Assembly (NCBI RefSeq): GCF_027587205.1
Contig: NZ_JAPDOD010000017.1
Coordinates: forward strand, 62,001-126,000
Direction: 5' to 3'
Length of the DNA stretch: 64,000 nucleotides
DNA from: Solirubrobacter ginsenosidimutans
GTDB taxonomy: Bacteria > Actinomycetota > Thermoleophilia > Solirubrobacterales > Solirubrobacteraceae
A program made the translations under genes and the position numbers. A model generated the notes under the pieces. The model was not told the origin of the DNA. It made no database searches and saw nothing but the letters and a program-made list of their open reading frames with translations. Shown here one piece after another: positions 43,902 through 52,303 of the stretch (the first letter of the stretch is position 1; each line of letters begins with the position of its first letter).

Positions 43902-43918
43902 TTGCTTTCTGCAAGCAA
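43902..43918. promoter_or_regulatory. Probable MarR operator TTGCTT-N5-AAGCAA
   Basis: Perfect six-base arms around TCTGC, 12 bases upstream of the MarR start and 11 bases before the divergent gene. Position and symmetry fit a dimer-binding MarR site. The 17-bp length is typical of this family. Confidence 0.6.
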
Positions 43919-43928
43919 TTATAGCGCG

Positions 43929-44321
43929 ATGTGTCTACCTTGCCAGCGCGTGTTCCTGCTGTTGAAGCTGATCCGGCCGTTCCTGGTCCTCGTCGTCCTC
44001 GTCGGCGTGTACCTGTTCGCGCCCGCGATCGGCAGCGTCAACGGCAAGACGCTGCACCGCGGCGTGGTGAAGGGCGTCGGCGGCACGGCCGACGTCGGCT
44101 CCAAGAAATGCTCCAAGCGCGGATCGGTGACGTGGCGCTGCCGCGTCTACGAGAAGGGCGGCAGCGATCCGGTCACCTACACGGTGCGGATGCGCGACCG
44201 CCGGTGCTGGTCGGCCCGGCGCGCGAGCGCGTACACCGCCGAGGGCGACCCGCTCGCCTTGCGGGCGAGCGGCTGCCTGCGCCTGCGCGACCAGGTCTAC
44301 GCGTTGGCGGGGATCGGGTAG
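43929..44321 (+). CDS. Small membrane-anchored/exported protein, four C-terminal cysteines
   Basis: 130 residues from ATG (GTG at 43950 is an alternative). A single hydrophobic helix at about residues 9-33 (FLLLKLIRPFLVLVVLVGVYL) acts as signal or anchor. The remainder is basic and has C60, C70, C98 and C116 (counted from the ATG), which may pair outside the membrane. No domain is recognised. It is divergent from the MarR operon and overlaps the convergent M28 peptidase gene by 25 bases. Confidence 0.6.
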   Translation: MCLPCQRVFLLLKLIRPFLVLVVLVGVYLFAPAIGSVNGKTLHRGVVKGVGGTADVGSKKCSKRGSVTWRCRVYEKGGSDPVTYTVRMRDRRCWSARRASAYTAEGDPLALRASGCLRLRDQVYALAGIG

Positions 44322-45694
44322 GCGACGGGGCTCTTGTTCCCGTCGCGGTCGATCGCCCGCACACCCACCTGGTAGTCGTCCTTGTTGAGGTTCGGGATCG
44401 TCGCCTCGGTCACGTTGCCGAAGCGGCGCGAGTTGGTCCACAGCGCCTCGGTCGAGTCGCGCCAGACGACCTCGTAGCCGACCACGTCGGGCTCCGGGTT
44501 CGCGTTCCAGCGCAGCGTCGTGTCATAGCCCAGGTCCGCGGTGAGCATGCGGGCGTTGACCGGGGCGCGCGGTGAGCGGGCGAGCGCCGCCAGCGACGAG
44601 CCGATCACCCGCGTGACCCGCGCGAGGTAGCGGAAGTCGACGAACTGCTCCAGGTCGCCGAACTGCTTGCCGTTCTCGACCCGGACGTCCTGATGCTGAT
44701 GGTCGAAGTTCTCGAACGGCTCCGTGAAGCGCACGCCGGCCCAGCCCCGCTGCAGGAACGACACCTGGTCGCCGCTGCGCAGGAACCGGTCGCGCCGCCA
44801 CACCAGCTTGACCCGCATGTCGGTCGCGTCGTTCTCGCCGGTCTCCTTGACGTAGCGCGCCAACTGGCGCGAGCTGCCGTCGTTCTCGCCGCCGATCGTC
44901 TGCCGGCGTGCGGTCTGCGCCGCCGTCTCGCTCGTCGGCACCCCCTCGGAGAAGAGCCGGATCGTGCGGTCGTCGCGCAGCCCGCTGCCGCCGACCGGGC
45001 TGCCGATGATGTCCATGTTCAGCACGCCCTGGATGTTCCAGCCCTGCTGCCGGGCGACCTCGGCGAGGTGGTTGGAGCCGTAGAGGCCCTGCTCCTCGCC
45101 GGCGTAGGCGACGAAGACGATCGTCGCCTCGGTCGGCCGCGGCGCCATCACCCGCGCGAGCTCGAGCACCGCCGACGTGCCGGAGCCGTCATCGTTGGCG
45201 CCAGGCGCGTCGTCGGTGCCGTTGAGCACGTCCGTGATGCGCGAGTCGTAGTGCGCGCCGACGATGTAAACCCGGTCGGCGGACTGCGGGTCCGTGCCCT
45301 TCAACGTCGCGACCACGTCGGTGATCCTCGTCGTGACCGGGATCCGCGACGCAGGCGGCTGGTCGTAGCCCTCGAGCGCGACGGTCATGCGCCCGCCGGA
45401 GGTCTGCGCGATCTGGTCGAACTGCTGCTTGATGTAGTCGCGCGCGGCGCCGATCCCCCGCGTGGGATCGGTCTGCGTGGACAGCGTGTGGCGGGTGCCG
45501 AAGCCCACCAGCGCGTGATCGAAGCGCTGCAGGCTGCGGGAGTCGACCTGGTCGAGCATCCGCCGCACGTCCGGCGGCGGTCGCCACCAGCCGTCGTCGT
45601 GGTGGTCCCCCACCGCCGACCCGACCGAGACCCACCCCGCGAGCCCTACGGCGACCGCCCCCGTCGCCACGAGCGCCTTCCGACGTATAGACAT
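44297..45694 (-). CDS. Secreted M28-family zinc peptidase with C-terminal Fn3-like domain
   Basis: 465 residues. Signal peptide 1-27 (RRKALVATGAVAVGLAGWVSVGS). Zinc ligands and catalytic residues of M28: H148-x-D150 in VGAHYDSR, D168 in PGANDDGSG, E200-E201 in AGEEQGLYGS, the MDIIGS aspartate, and a distal histidine in DHQHQD. Residues ~375-465 form a fibronectin-III-like domain (DTTLRWNANPEPDVVGYEVVW). It is an aminopeptidase or carboxypeptidase acting outside the cell on peptides. Its SD GGGAGG is buried in a hairpin (45699-45725). It follows the GH78 gene with a 46-base gap, so it may be co-transcribed. Confidence 0.88.
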   Translation of the reverse strand: MSIRRKALVATGAVAVGLAGWVSVGSAVGDHHDDGWWRPPPDVRRMLDQVDSRSLQRFDHALVGFGTRHTLSTQTDPTRGIGAARDYIKQQFDQIAQTSGGRMTVALEGYDQPPASRIPVTTRITDVVATLKGTDPQSADRVYIVGAHYDSRITDVLNGTDDAPGANDDGSGTSAVLELARVMAPRPTEATIVFVAYAGEEQGLYGSNHLAEVARQQGWNIQGVLNMDIIGSPVGGSGLRDDRTIRLFSEGVPTSETAAQTARRQTIGGENDGSSRQLARYVKETGENDATDMRVKLVWRRDRFLRSGDQVSFLQRGWAGVRFTEPFENFDHQHQDVRVENGKQFGDLEQFVDFRYLARVTRVIGSSLAALARSPRAPVNARMLTADLGYDTTLRWNANPEPDVVGYEVVWRDSTEALWTNSRRFGNVTEATIPNLNKDDYQVGVRAIDRDGNKSPVAYPIPANA

Positions 45695-45698
45695 GGTT

Positions 45699-45725
45699 CC
45701 TCCCAGACGACTCCGTCGCGGGAGG
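45699..45725 (-). promoter_or_regulatory. Hairpin that sequesters the M28 ribosome-binding site
   Basis: On the minus strand CCTCCC pairs with GGGAGG, with inner GACG/CGTC pairs and short bulges, 10 pairs in all. GGGAGG is the SD for the M28 gene, four bases before its ATG. The hairpin also begins 16 bases after the GH78 stop and could act as its terminator. Confidence 0.6.
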
Positions 45726-45740
45726 TAGTACCCCGAACCG

Positions 45741-48700
45741 TCACGGGCTTGTCGTCGAAAGCGTGAAGGTGAGCGTCGTCGCGTAGGTGCCGGTGCGGAG
45801 TGGGTCGGTGGCGCCGATGTGCTGGTTGAACGTGATCGTCACCGGGTCGTTGGCGACCGGGGCCGTCCAGGTCGACTTGCTGAACGCAACCGTCAGGGGC
45901 GATGGGAGGGTGAACGTGCCGTTGGTCAGGTGGCCCGGGTCCGAGACGGTCAGCGCCGCGTCACCGGCGGTGGAGATCACGTTGGCGGTGGTGGAGGCGG
46001 TGTAGTCCTTCGCCAGGCCCGGCGTGAACGGGCCGAAGGTCGCCGGCGCGCCCAGGGTCAGCGCGAGCGTCGCGGGGACGGTGCCGCCGGCGCCGCCGTC
46101 CGCACCCACGGCCCACGTGACGAGCACGTCGAACGTGCCGCTCGCGGTGTTGCCCGAGGCGTCCGTCGCCGTGCAGTGCACGGTCGTGGCGCCGACCGGG
46201 AACGTCGCGCCCGAGGCGGGATCGCAGACCGCGGCAACCGCGTCGTCGACCGCGTCGGCCGCCGTAGCCGTGAAGGTCACCGCGGTGCCGGCCGCGGTCG
46301 CCGAGGTCGCGCGGACCTCGGACGGCAGCGTCAGGACCGGCGCGGCGGTGTCACACCCGTGGGCGACGGCGAAGGCCAGCACGCTGTCCGGGGTGCCGGA
46401 CGCGCCCCGGGTGGAGACGAGGTGGCAGCCGGCCGGGACGTCGACGCTCACGCCGTCGGCCCCGACGACGCCGGTGCGCGCGCGGTGATCGACGTAGACG
46501 GTCGGGTCGCTGCCCGGCAGCGTCACGCGCGCGCTGGTGTTCGCGGGTGCGGTGACGGCGAGGTCCAACTTGGCGCCGCCGGGGGTGGCGAACGCCGCGC
46601 TGACCGGTCCGCGGACCGTCGGTGTCACCCCCTCGGCGTGGGTCAGCCCGCCGGGCTGCGGCCGGACCGCGAAGCGCTTGTAGCCGGGCTCGAGCGGCTC
46701 GATCCCCAGCGCACCGCGGTAGACGAGGTACGCCGGGCTGCCCGCCCAGGGGTGCGAGAACGTCGTGTTGGACTTCAGCGCCGGATCCCACGCCTCCATC
46801 GGCGAGCCGGCACCCAAAGCGATCATGTGCAGCCAGCTGCGCTGGCCGGTCCCGGTCAGCATCCGCATCGCGTCGTCCGCCCGCCCGGCCTTGTAGAGCG
46901 CGTCGACGAGGAAGTTCGCGCAGAAGACGCTGCAGACCATCCCGCGCTGGGCGATGTACGCCGTCGCGGGCCCGATCTGGTCCGGCCCGGCCACGCCCAT
47001 CGCCACCGGGAAGACCGACGCGTGCACGGCGCGATGCGTCGTGGTCAGACCGTCGAAGTAGCTCCCGGTCGCCGGGTCGAACAGCTTCGCGTTGATCGCG
47101 GCGCGCAGCTTCTCGGCGATGCCGTTCCAGGTGGCCGCGTTCTCGGCATCGCCCATCGCCGCGGCCAGCTGCGCCATGTCCACGTACGCGCGGTAGGACC
47201 ACGAGTTGATCACCGTGTTCACCGTGGTGAAGACGTAGCCGTCGCGCTCGGCGTCCGGCCAGTCGACGAGGTCCGCGTTGGCCTGCGAGCTCGAACCCGG
47301 CGCCTTCTCGACGAGCCCGTCCGAGCGCAGGTACTGCGTCGGCAGGAACGCCTTCAGATCGGCGTACCGGCGGCGCGCCGGGCCGAGGTCGCCGGTCGCC
47401 TCCCAGTACTGGTAGATGCTCAGGATCGAGGAGAACCGCCACTCCGCCGGCCACGTCTCGTTGACCGCCAGCCACTCCATCGTGTACGCGGAATCGGTCC
47501 AGTCGCCGTCGTCGTAGCCCTGGATCAGCGAGTGGATCAGGTTGTCGCCCTCGTACGGGGCGCGCTCGCGCGTCGGCGAGTCCATGTGCAGGTCGAGATT
47601 GAGCGCGCGGACGCCGGTGCGACTGAAGTCGAAGACCTGGTCGAGCGGCGCGCTCGAGGACGACCACGAGGACGCGTTCGCGTCGTAGGGATAGACGAGC
47701 GCGGCGGCCTGGACGTTGTCGGCCGTCAGATCCTGCGGCGCGCCGATGACCTCGGCGTAGCGGAACACGCGGTAGCCCCAGAGCGACAGCGTCTGGGCGC
47801 CGGGGCGCAGCGTCCACGTGTCGCGGTACGTGTTGCCGGCGCGAAGGGTGTAGTCGACCGCGGTGGGCGAGCTCAGCTCCTCCCCCAGGCGGATCTCGAC
47901 CGGCTCGCCGCCCACACCGTCCGCCTTCAGCTCCAGGCCGCCGACGACGGTGTGGCCGAAGTCGAGGAGGTAGTGCCGGTCGCCGAGCTTGGTGATCCTG
48001 ACCGGGGCGATCAGCTGCTGCTGCACCGGCGCGGCGGGCGTGCCGGAGAGGGCCGGGACGGCGGCCTTGGTGACGGCCGCCGACCAGGCGCCGTCGTCGA
48101 AGCCGGGCGTGTCGAAGCCGGAGGGATACTTGCGGGCGTCGATGTTCTCGACCGGCGCCGCGTAGTAGGAGGTGCCGATGCTGCCGCCGTCGGGTATCGC
48201 GGTCGCGCCGGGGAGCGTCTTCCAGGTGCCGTCGCTGGCGATCACGTCGCGCGTGCCATCGACGTAGGCGATCACGAGTTGCGCGAGGAAGCGCTTGTCG
48301 GACGTCGTGTACGCGAGCGCGCCGAGGGCGTTGGCGCCGGGCTCGAGCAGGGCGCCGACGTCGTAGGCGTTGTACATCGTCGTCGTCGAGTCGGTGATCG
48401 CGCGGGTGGGGCCGACGCCGACGAACCGCCCGTTGAGCGAGAGCTTGTAGACGTACTGGTGGGCGGGCTCGGTGGAGCGGGCGGTGACGTACGCCGTGGC
48501 CCACGCGATCGGCTTGTCGGCGACCGTGAAGCCCTTGCGCAGGAAGGCCCAGTTGTCGGTGAGGCCATAGGCGCAGTCCTTGCTCGTGCCGACGCTCAGC
48601 ACCCCGCCGGCGACCGTCCCGCACGAGAAGTCGGTGCTCGCCGCGTTGAAGTCGTTGGCGTAGAGGACGGTGCCGCCGGTGCTCGTGACCTTCACGTTGT

Positions 48701-49478
48701 CGACCTTGCCCGACTCGGTGCTGCCCGTGCGGAAGCCGACCGACCCGCTCGGGTTGCGCGTGTCGGTGGTGGTGTCGACGACGACGCCGTCGATCGAGGT
48801 CGTGATCGTCGACCCGATCGCGTCGAGCTTGAGGTGGTGGATCGTGTTGAGGCCGATCGTCATCGGCAGCTTGACGGCCTTCATCTGCGTGTAGGTGCCG
48901 TTGACCTGCACGTGGGGGCGCAGCTCGTTGGAGCTATCGCCACGGATCTGCCACATGAAGCTGTTGCCGCCGGAGGCGCGGAACTTGATGCCGAGGGCGA
49001 CGGTGGTGACGGAGAAGTCGGCCTCGAGCGAGTAGTCGCTGCCGAGAGCCGGCACGGAGGTCCAGATCGGCTGGCCCTGCCAGTCGCCCTTGACCGCGGT
49101 GCCGAAGCTCGCGGCGTCGGACCAGTCGCCGGCCTTGCCGTCGGCATCCCACGTGCGGACCGACCACCAGTAGCGCTGCTGCGGCTTCAGCGCCGGGCCG
49201 GCGTAGGCGACGTTGGCGGACGCGTCGGAGACGACCTTGCCGGAGTCCCACGCGTCGGCGGCGCCGGGCGAGGTGCCGACGCGCAGCTCGTACGCGGTCT
49301 GCATCGCGCCGATCCGCGCGTCGCTGACCGACCAGCCGAACGCCGGCGAGTCGAGGTTCTCGACCGCGAGCGGGTGCGGCTGCTGCTCGACCGTGAGCTT
49401 GGTCGGCCCGGCGGCCTGCGCCTGCGCGGCCGCCGACAACGCGACGGTCAATGCCAGTACGGCGACCCTCTTGAACAC
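45741..49478 (-). CDS. Exported GH78 alpha-L-rhamnosidase with HYR and shared C-terminal modules
   Basis: 1245 residues from GTG 49476-49478, preceded by GGAGGAGG. Signal peptide 1-23 (VFKRVAVLALTVALSAAAQAQA). Then an Fn3-like segment (24-110), a concanavalin-like insert (~120-270), the N-terminal rhamnosidase domain, and the (alpha/alpha)6 barrel from ~600, with DSPTRERAPYEGD at D633 to D645 supplying the acidic catalytic residues (D633, E638) and ending near 930. A HYR-type domain (~1050-1128) is followed by a module at 1131-1245 that is also at the C-terminus of the TIGR03118 protein. It should release terminal rhamnose from plant glycosides or polysaccharides outside the cell. Confidence 0.85.
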   Translation of the reverse strand: MFKRVAVLALTVALSAAAQAQAAGPTKLTVEQQPHPLAVENLDSPAFGWSVSDARIGAMQTAYELRVGTSPGAADAWDSGKVVSDASANVAYAGPALKPQQRYWWSVRTWDADGKAGDWSDAASFGTAVKGDWQGQPIWTSVPALGSDYSLEADFSVTTVALGIKFRASGGNSFMWQIRGDSSNELRPHVQVNGTYTQMKAVKLPMTIGLNTIHHLKLDAIGSTITTSIDGVVVDTTTDTRNPSGSVGFRTGSTESGKVDNVKVTSTGGTVLYANDFNAASTDFSCGTVAGGVLSVGTSKDCAYGLTDNWAFLRKGFTVADKPIAWATAYVTARSTEPAHQYVYKLSLNGRFVGVGPTRAITDSTTTMYNAYDVGALLEPGANALGALAYTTSDKRFLAQLVIAYVDGTRDVIASDGTWKTLPGATAIPDGGSIGTSYYAAPVENIDARKYPSGFDTPGFDDGAWSAAVTKAAVPALSGTPAAPVQQQLIAPVRITKLGDRHYLLDFGHTVVGGLELKADGVGGEPVEIRLGEELSSPTAVDYTLRAGNTYRDTWTLRPGAQTLSLWGYRVFRYAEVIGAPQDLTADNVQAAALVYPYDANASSWSSSSAPLDQVFDFSRTGVRALNLDLHMDSPTRERAPYEGDNLIHSLIQGYDDGDWTDSAYTMEWLAVNETWPAEWRFSSILSIYQYWEATGDLGPARRRYADLKAFLPTQYLRSDGLVEKAPGSSSQANADLVDWPDAERDGYVFTTVNTVINSWSYRAYVDMAQLAAAMGDAENAATWNGIAEKLRAAINAKLFDPATGSYFDGLTTTHRAVHASVFPVAMGVAGPDQIGPATAYIAQRGMVCSVFCANFLVDALYKAGRADDAMRMLTGTGQRSWLHMIALGAGSPMEAWDPALKSNTTFSHPWAGSPAYLVYRGALGIEPLEPGYKRFAVRPQPGGLTHAEGVTPTVRGPVSAAFATPGGAKLDLAVTAPANTSARVTLPGSDPTVYVDHRARTGVVGADGVSVDVPAGCHLVSTRGASGTPDSVLAFAVAHGCDTAAPVLTLPSEVRATSATAAGTAVTFTATAADAVDDAVAAVCDPASGATFPVGATTVHCTATDASGNTASGTFDVLVTWAVGADGGAGGTVPATLALTLGAPATFGPFTPGLAKDYTASTTANVISTAGDAALTVSDPGHLTNGTFTLPSPLTVAFSKSTWTAPVANDPVTITFNQHIGATDPLRTGTYATTLTFTLSTTSP

Positions 49479-49564
49479 GTGGACGCTCTCCTCCTCCAGA
49501 AAACCTGCAGGCAAGATACGCCAGAAACGATCAGGCCGTCAATGCATAACGCTCATAAACGATC

Positions 49565-50113
49565 TCAGGTGCGCATGTGGACCTTCTCGCCCTGCGGTCC
49601 GAAGATCGCCAGCGCCTGCGCGGGACCGTCGACCGCGCCCATCCAGTGCGGCGTCCAGGTCGAGAACTCGGCCGCCTCTCCCGCTTCGAGGATCAGGTCC
49701 TCGTCGCCGAGGACGAGCCGCAGGCGCCCGGCGAGCACGTAGAGCCACTCGTGCCCCTCGTGGCTGCGCGGGTTCGGGATCGTGCGCTCGGCCGGGAAGT
49801 CCATGTGCGCGACGATCAGCCCGCCCGGCGTGTGGCGCGAGAGCGGGCGCATGACGATGCCCTCGACGATGCGCGAGCGTTCCTTGACGCGGGGGTCGCG
49901 GGTCGCGGGCGCGAGCAGCTCGCCGACCTCGACGCCGAGCGCGCCGGCGAGCGGCGTGAGGTGATCCAGCGCCAGACGGCGGGCGCCCGACTCGAGGCGG
50001 CTGAGCGTCGACGCGGCCATGCCCGCGCGCTCGGCAACGTCCTCCTGGCTGAGCCCGCGCTCCAGGCGCAGGGCGCGCAATCGTGCGCGGACGAGTTCGT
50101 CGGTCTTTGCCAT
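49565..50113 (-). CDS. XRE-family regulator with C-terminal cupin
   Basis: 182 residues from ATG 50111-50113. Helix-turn-helix at residues ~6-60 (LRALRLERGLSQEDVAERAG, AASTLSRLESGARRLALDHL) and a cupin from ~105 (SHEGHEWLYVLAGRLRLVLGDEDLILEAGEAAEFSTWTPHW). The combination is typical of regulators that sense a small effector in the cupin. It is divergent from the thioredoxin-reductase-like gene (50-base gap) and probably controls it. Its TGA lies 86 bases before the GH78 start, on the same strand. Confidence 0.88.
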   Translation of the reverse strand: MAKTDELVRARLRALRLERGLSQEDVAERAGMAASTLSRLESGARRLALDHLTPLAGALGVEVGELLAPATRDPRVKERSRIVEGIVMRPLSRHTPGGLIVAHMDFPAERTIPNPRSHEGHEWLYVLAGRLRLVLGDEDLILEAGEAAEFSTWTPHWMGAVDGPAQALAIFGPQGEKVHMRT

Positions 50114-50163
50114 TTCGGCATGAAGTCTTGCCACATTGCTGGAATCACGCAAGGCTGAGCGGC

Positions 50164-51027
50164 ATGGATTTTGAATGCTTGGTCGTCGGCGCCGGTCCCG
50201 CGGGGCTGAGCGCGGCTTTGACCCTGGGGCGCGCGCGCCGGAGCGTGCTCGTCCTCGACTCGGGCAAGCCGCGCAACTACGCCGCGCGCGAGATGCACGG
50301 CGTGCTGGGCCACGACGGGCTGCCGCCCGCCGAACTGCGCGCTCGCGGCGTCGAGGAGGTCGGGCGCTACGGGATCGAGGTGCGCCCCGCCGAGGTGGGT
50401 GAGGCGCGGGCGATCGAGGGCGGCGTCGAGGTCGACGGCATCACCGCGCGCACGCTGATCCTCGCCACGGGCATGCTCGACGCGACCCCTGACGTCGAGG
50501 GCTTCGACGCCATCTATGGCATCAGCGCCCACACCTGCCCGTACTGCGACGGCTGGGAGCACGCCGACCAGCGCCTCGCGGTGCTCGCCGGTCCGGAGGC
50601 CGCGGAGCATATGGGTCCGCTGCTGCGCCAGTGGTCGAGCGACGTGATCGTCTTCTCCCCCGGCCTCGAGGCTGACATCGGCGTGCCGGTCGTGCGTGAG
50701 CCCATCACCCGCTTCGTCTCCACCGACTGCAGGCTGACGTCGATCGAGCTGGACGGGCGCGACCCGATCGAGCGCGACGCCCTCTTCTTCAACATCGCCA
50801 TGCACCCGCGCAGCGCGCTCGCCATCCAGCTCGGCTGCACGCTCACCGAGGCCGGGTTCGTCGAGTCGGCCGCGGCGGATCGCCAGACGACCGTCGACCG
50901 GGTCTACGCCGTCGGCAACTGCGCCGACCCGATGCTCAACGTGCCGATGTCGATCGCCGACGGCGCGCGGGCCGCCGTGTTCGTCAACGTGCGCCTCGTG
51001 GGCGAGGGCATCGTCCAGCCGGTCTAG
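50164..51027 (+). CDS. Thioredoxin-reductase-like FAD/NAD(P) oxidoreductase
   Basis: 287 residues, slightly shorter than TrxB. FAD motif GAGPAGLSAALTLGRARRS at residues 8-26; redox-active C-P-Y-C in SAHTCPYCDGWEHADQ near residue 120; second dinucleotide site is shortened (AVLAGPEAAEHMGPLL) and lacks GxGxxG, so NADPH use is uncertain; C-terminal VYAVGNCADPMLNVPMSIADG contacts FAD. Such short proteins act in thiol redox or dithiol toxin synthesis. It is divergent from the XRE-cupin gene; its TAG shares a CTAG with the convergent SDR. Confidence 0.85.
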   Translation: MDFECLVVGAGPAGLSAALTLGRARRSVLVLDSGKPRNYAAREMHGVLGHDGLPPAELRARGVEEVGRYGIEVRPAEVGEARAIEGGVEVDGITARTLILATGMLDATPDVEGFDAIYGISAHTCPYCDGWEHADQRLAVLAGPEAAEHMGPLLRQWSSDVIVFSPGLEADIGVPVVREPITRFVSTDCRLTSIELDGRDPIERDALFFNIAMHPRSALAIQLGCTLTEAGFVESAAADRQTTVDRVYAVGNCADPMLNVPMSIADGARAAVFVNVRLVGEGIVQPV

Positions 51028-51746
51028 ACGAACTGGCGGCCACCGTCGACGACCAGCGTCTGGCCGGTGATGAAGGCGCTCGCGGGCGAGGCGAGGAAGA
51101 GCGCGGCACCGACGATGTCCTCGGGTTGGGCGCCGCGCTTGAGCGCGCCGCGGTCGATGCCATAGGTGTCGGCGCCGTCGATCAGGTCGCGGCTCGCCTC
51201 GGTGAGCGTGAAGCCCGGGGCGATCGCGTTCACGCGGATCGCCCGGTCACCCAGCTCGCGGGCCATCGTGCGGGTGAGGCCGATCAGCCCGGCCTTGGAC
51301 GCGACGTAGTGCGCCCAGTGCGGCGAGCCGCTGAGGACCGTCGCCGAGGAGACGTTGATGATCGCGCCGCCGTCGGGCATCGCCGCGACGACGTGCTTCG
51401 CGCACAGCCACGGACCCTTGAGGTTGACCGCCAGCACGCGGTCCCACTCGGCCTCCTCGAGCTCCTGGAACGGCGCGCGGGTGAGGCCGGCGTAGATCGC
51501 GGCGTTGTTGACGAGCACGTCGACCGGGCCCACCGCGGCGGCCATCGCGGCGACCGAGGCGGAGGAGGAGACGTCGACCACGAAGGGCTCGGCGCCGGCG
51601 CCGCGGTCAGCCTCGACCGCGGCCGCCGTCCCGCGCGCCGCGTCGCCGTCGAGGTCGGCCGCGATCACCTCGTCTCCGCGCGCGGCGAAGGCGAGCGCGA
51701 ACGCGCGCCCCAACCCACCGCCCGCGCCCGTGATCAGTACACGCAT
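51024..51746 (-). CDS. SDR dehydrogenase, last gene of the P450-phosphotransferase operon
   Basis: 240 residues. Rossmann motif TGAGGGLG at residues 6-13, NNAA, catalytic serine in NVSSATVLSGSP and Y-x-x-x-K in HYVASKAGL; C-terminus FLASPASAFITGQTLVVDGG. Complete SDR of the FabG/glucose-dehydrogenase type, probably oxidising a secondary alcohol. It overlaps the preceding HD-domain gene by 13 bases, and is therefore the fifth gene of the operon that starts with a P450-ATP-grasp fusion. It could handle an alcohol intermediate produced by the P450. Confidence 0.88.
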   Translation of the reverse strand: MRVLITGAGGGLGRAFALAFAARGDEVIAADLDGDAARGTAAAVEADRGAGAEPFVVDVSSSASVAAMAAAVGPVDVLVNNAAIYAGLTRAPFQELEEAEWDRVLAVNLKGPWLCAKHVVAAMPDGGAIINVSSATVLSGSPHWAHYVASKAGLIGLTRTMARELGDRAIRVNAIAPGFTLTEASRDLIDGADTYGIDRGALKRGAQPEDIVGAALFLASPASAFITGQTLVVDGGRQFV

Positions 51747-52303
51747 CCGCGCGACCAGGCCAGCGCCTCGCGGGCGAGCGAGCGCGCGGCTTCGGTGAAC
51801 AGCCACGCGTCGATCTTGGACTCGACGTAGTCCATGAACGCCTCCGGCGTGCGGTCGACCCACGTGTGGGTGATCCGGACGCCGCTCTCGGTGTAGCGCC
51901 AGAGCTTGTCGGCGTCCTTGACCAGCGCGTCCTCGAGGCTGAGCGCCTCCAGCCGCGAGTCGTGCCCGTCGACGATCTCGACGACGCGGGCGACGCGCGC
52001 CTCATCCATCCCCACCTGCCGCAGGATCTCCGACGCCAGCGCCGCGCCTTCCCGCTCGTGGCGGCGGGTGACGTTGGCGTCCCACCCGCCCGGCGCGTCC
52101 GCGAGCCCAGCATGGTGCGTTTCCACAGGCACCCGCGCGTACCCGACGTCATGCAGGAGCACCCCAGCGAGCACGATCAGCGGATCGGCGGCCGGCTCCG
52201 CCTCCAGCAGCCGCTGCGCCATCGCGAACGACTCCGGCATGTGGATCTCGCCCGAGCGGGTGTGCCAGTACGGCTCGGCCAGCGTGTAGACCGCGTCGAT
52301 CAC
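51734..52303 (-). CDS. HD-domain protein, second of a tandem pair
   Basis: 189 residues from GTG 52301-52303 (GTGA overlap with the preceding gene). HD-family metal residues: first histidine in GEIHMPESFAMAQRLLE, HD in GVLLHDVGYA, then histidine in VTRRHEREGAALASE, histidine in VEIVDGHDSRLEAL and aspartate in ALVKDADKLWRYTESG. The presence of the extra histidines is typical of dinuclear HD sites (HD-GYP, MIOX/PhnZ), whereas classic HD phosphatases have fewer. The C-terminal ~40 residues match those of the first paralogue. Function unknown; phosphohydrolase or oxygenase are both possible. Confidence 0.82.
   Translation of the reverse strand: MIDAVYTLAEPYWHTRSGEIHMPESFAMAQRLLEAEPAADPLIVLAGVLLHDVGYARVPVETHHAGLADAPGGWDANVTRRHEREGAALASEILRQVGMDEARVARVVEIVDGHDSRLEALSLEDALVKDADKLWRYTESGVRITHTWVDRTPEAFMDYVESKIDAWLFTEAARSLAREALAWSRGCVY

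Noticed and set aside
49508..49515. CCTGCAGG palindrome before the GH78 gene
   Set aside because: Eight-base palindrome only; nothing links it to a regulator.
45819..49742. A 1307-codon open frame antisense to the GH78 gene
   Set aside because: Highly Arg/Gly/Val-rich with no motif; an expected shadow of high-G+C codon use opposite a clear GH78 protein.
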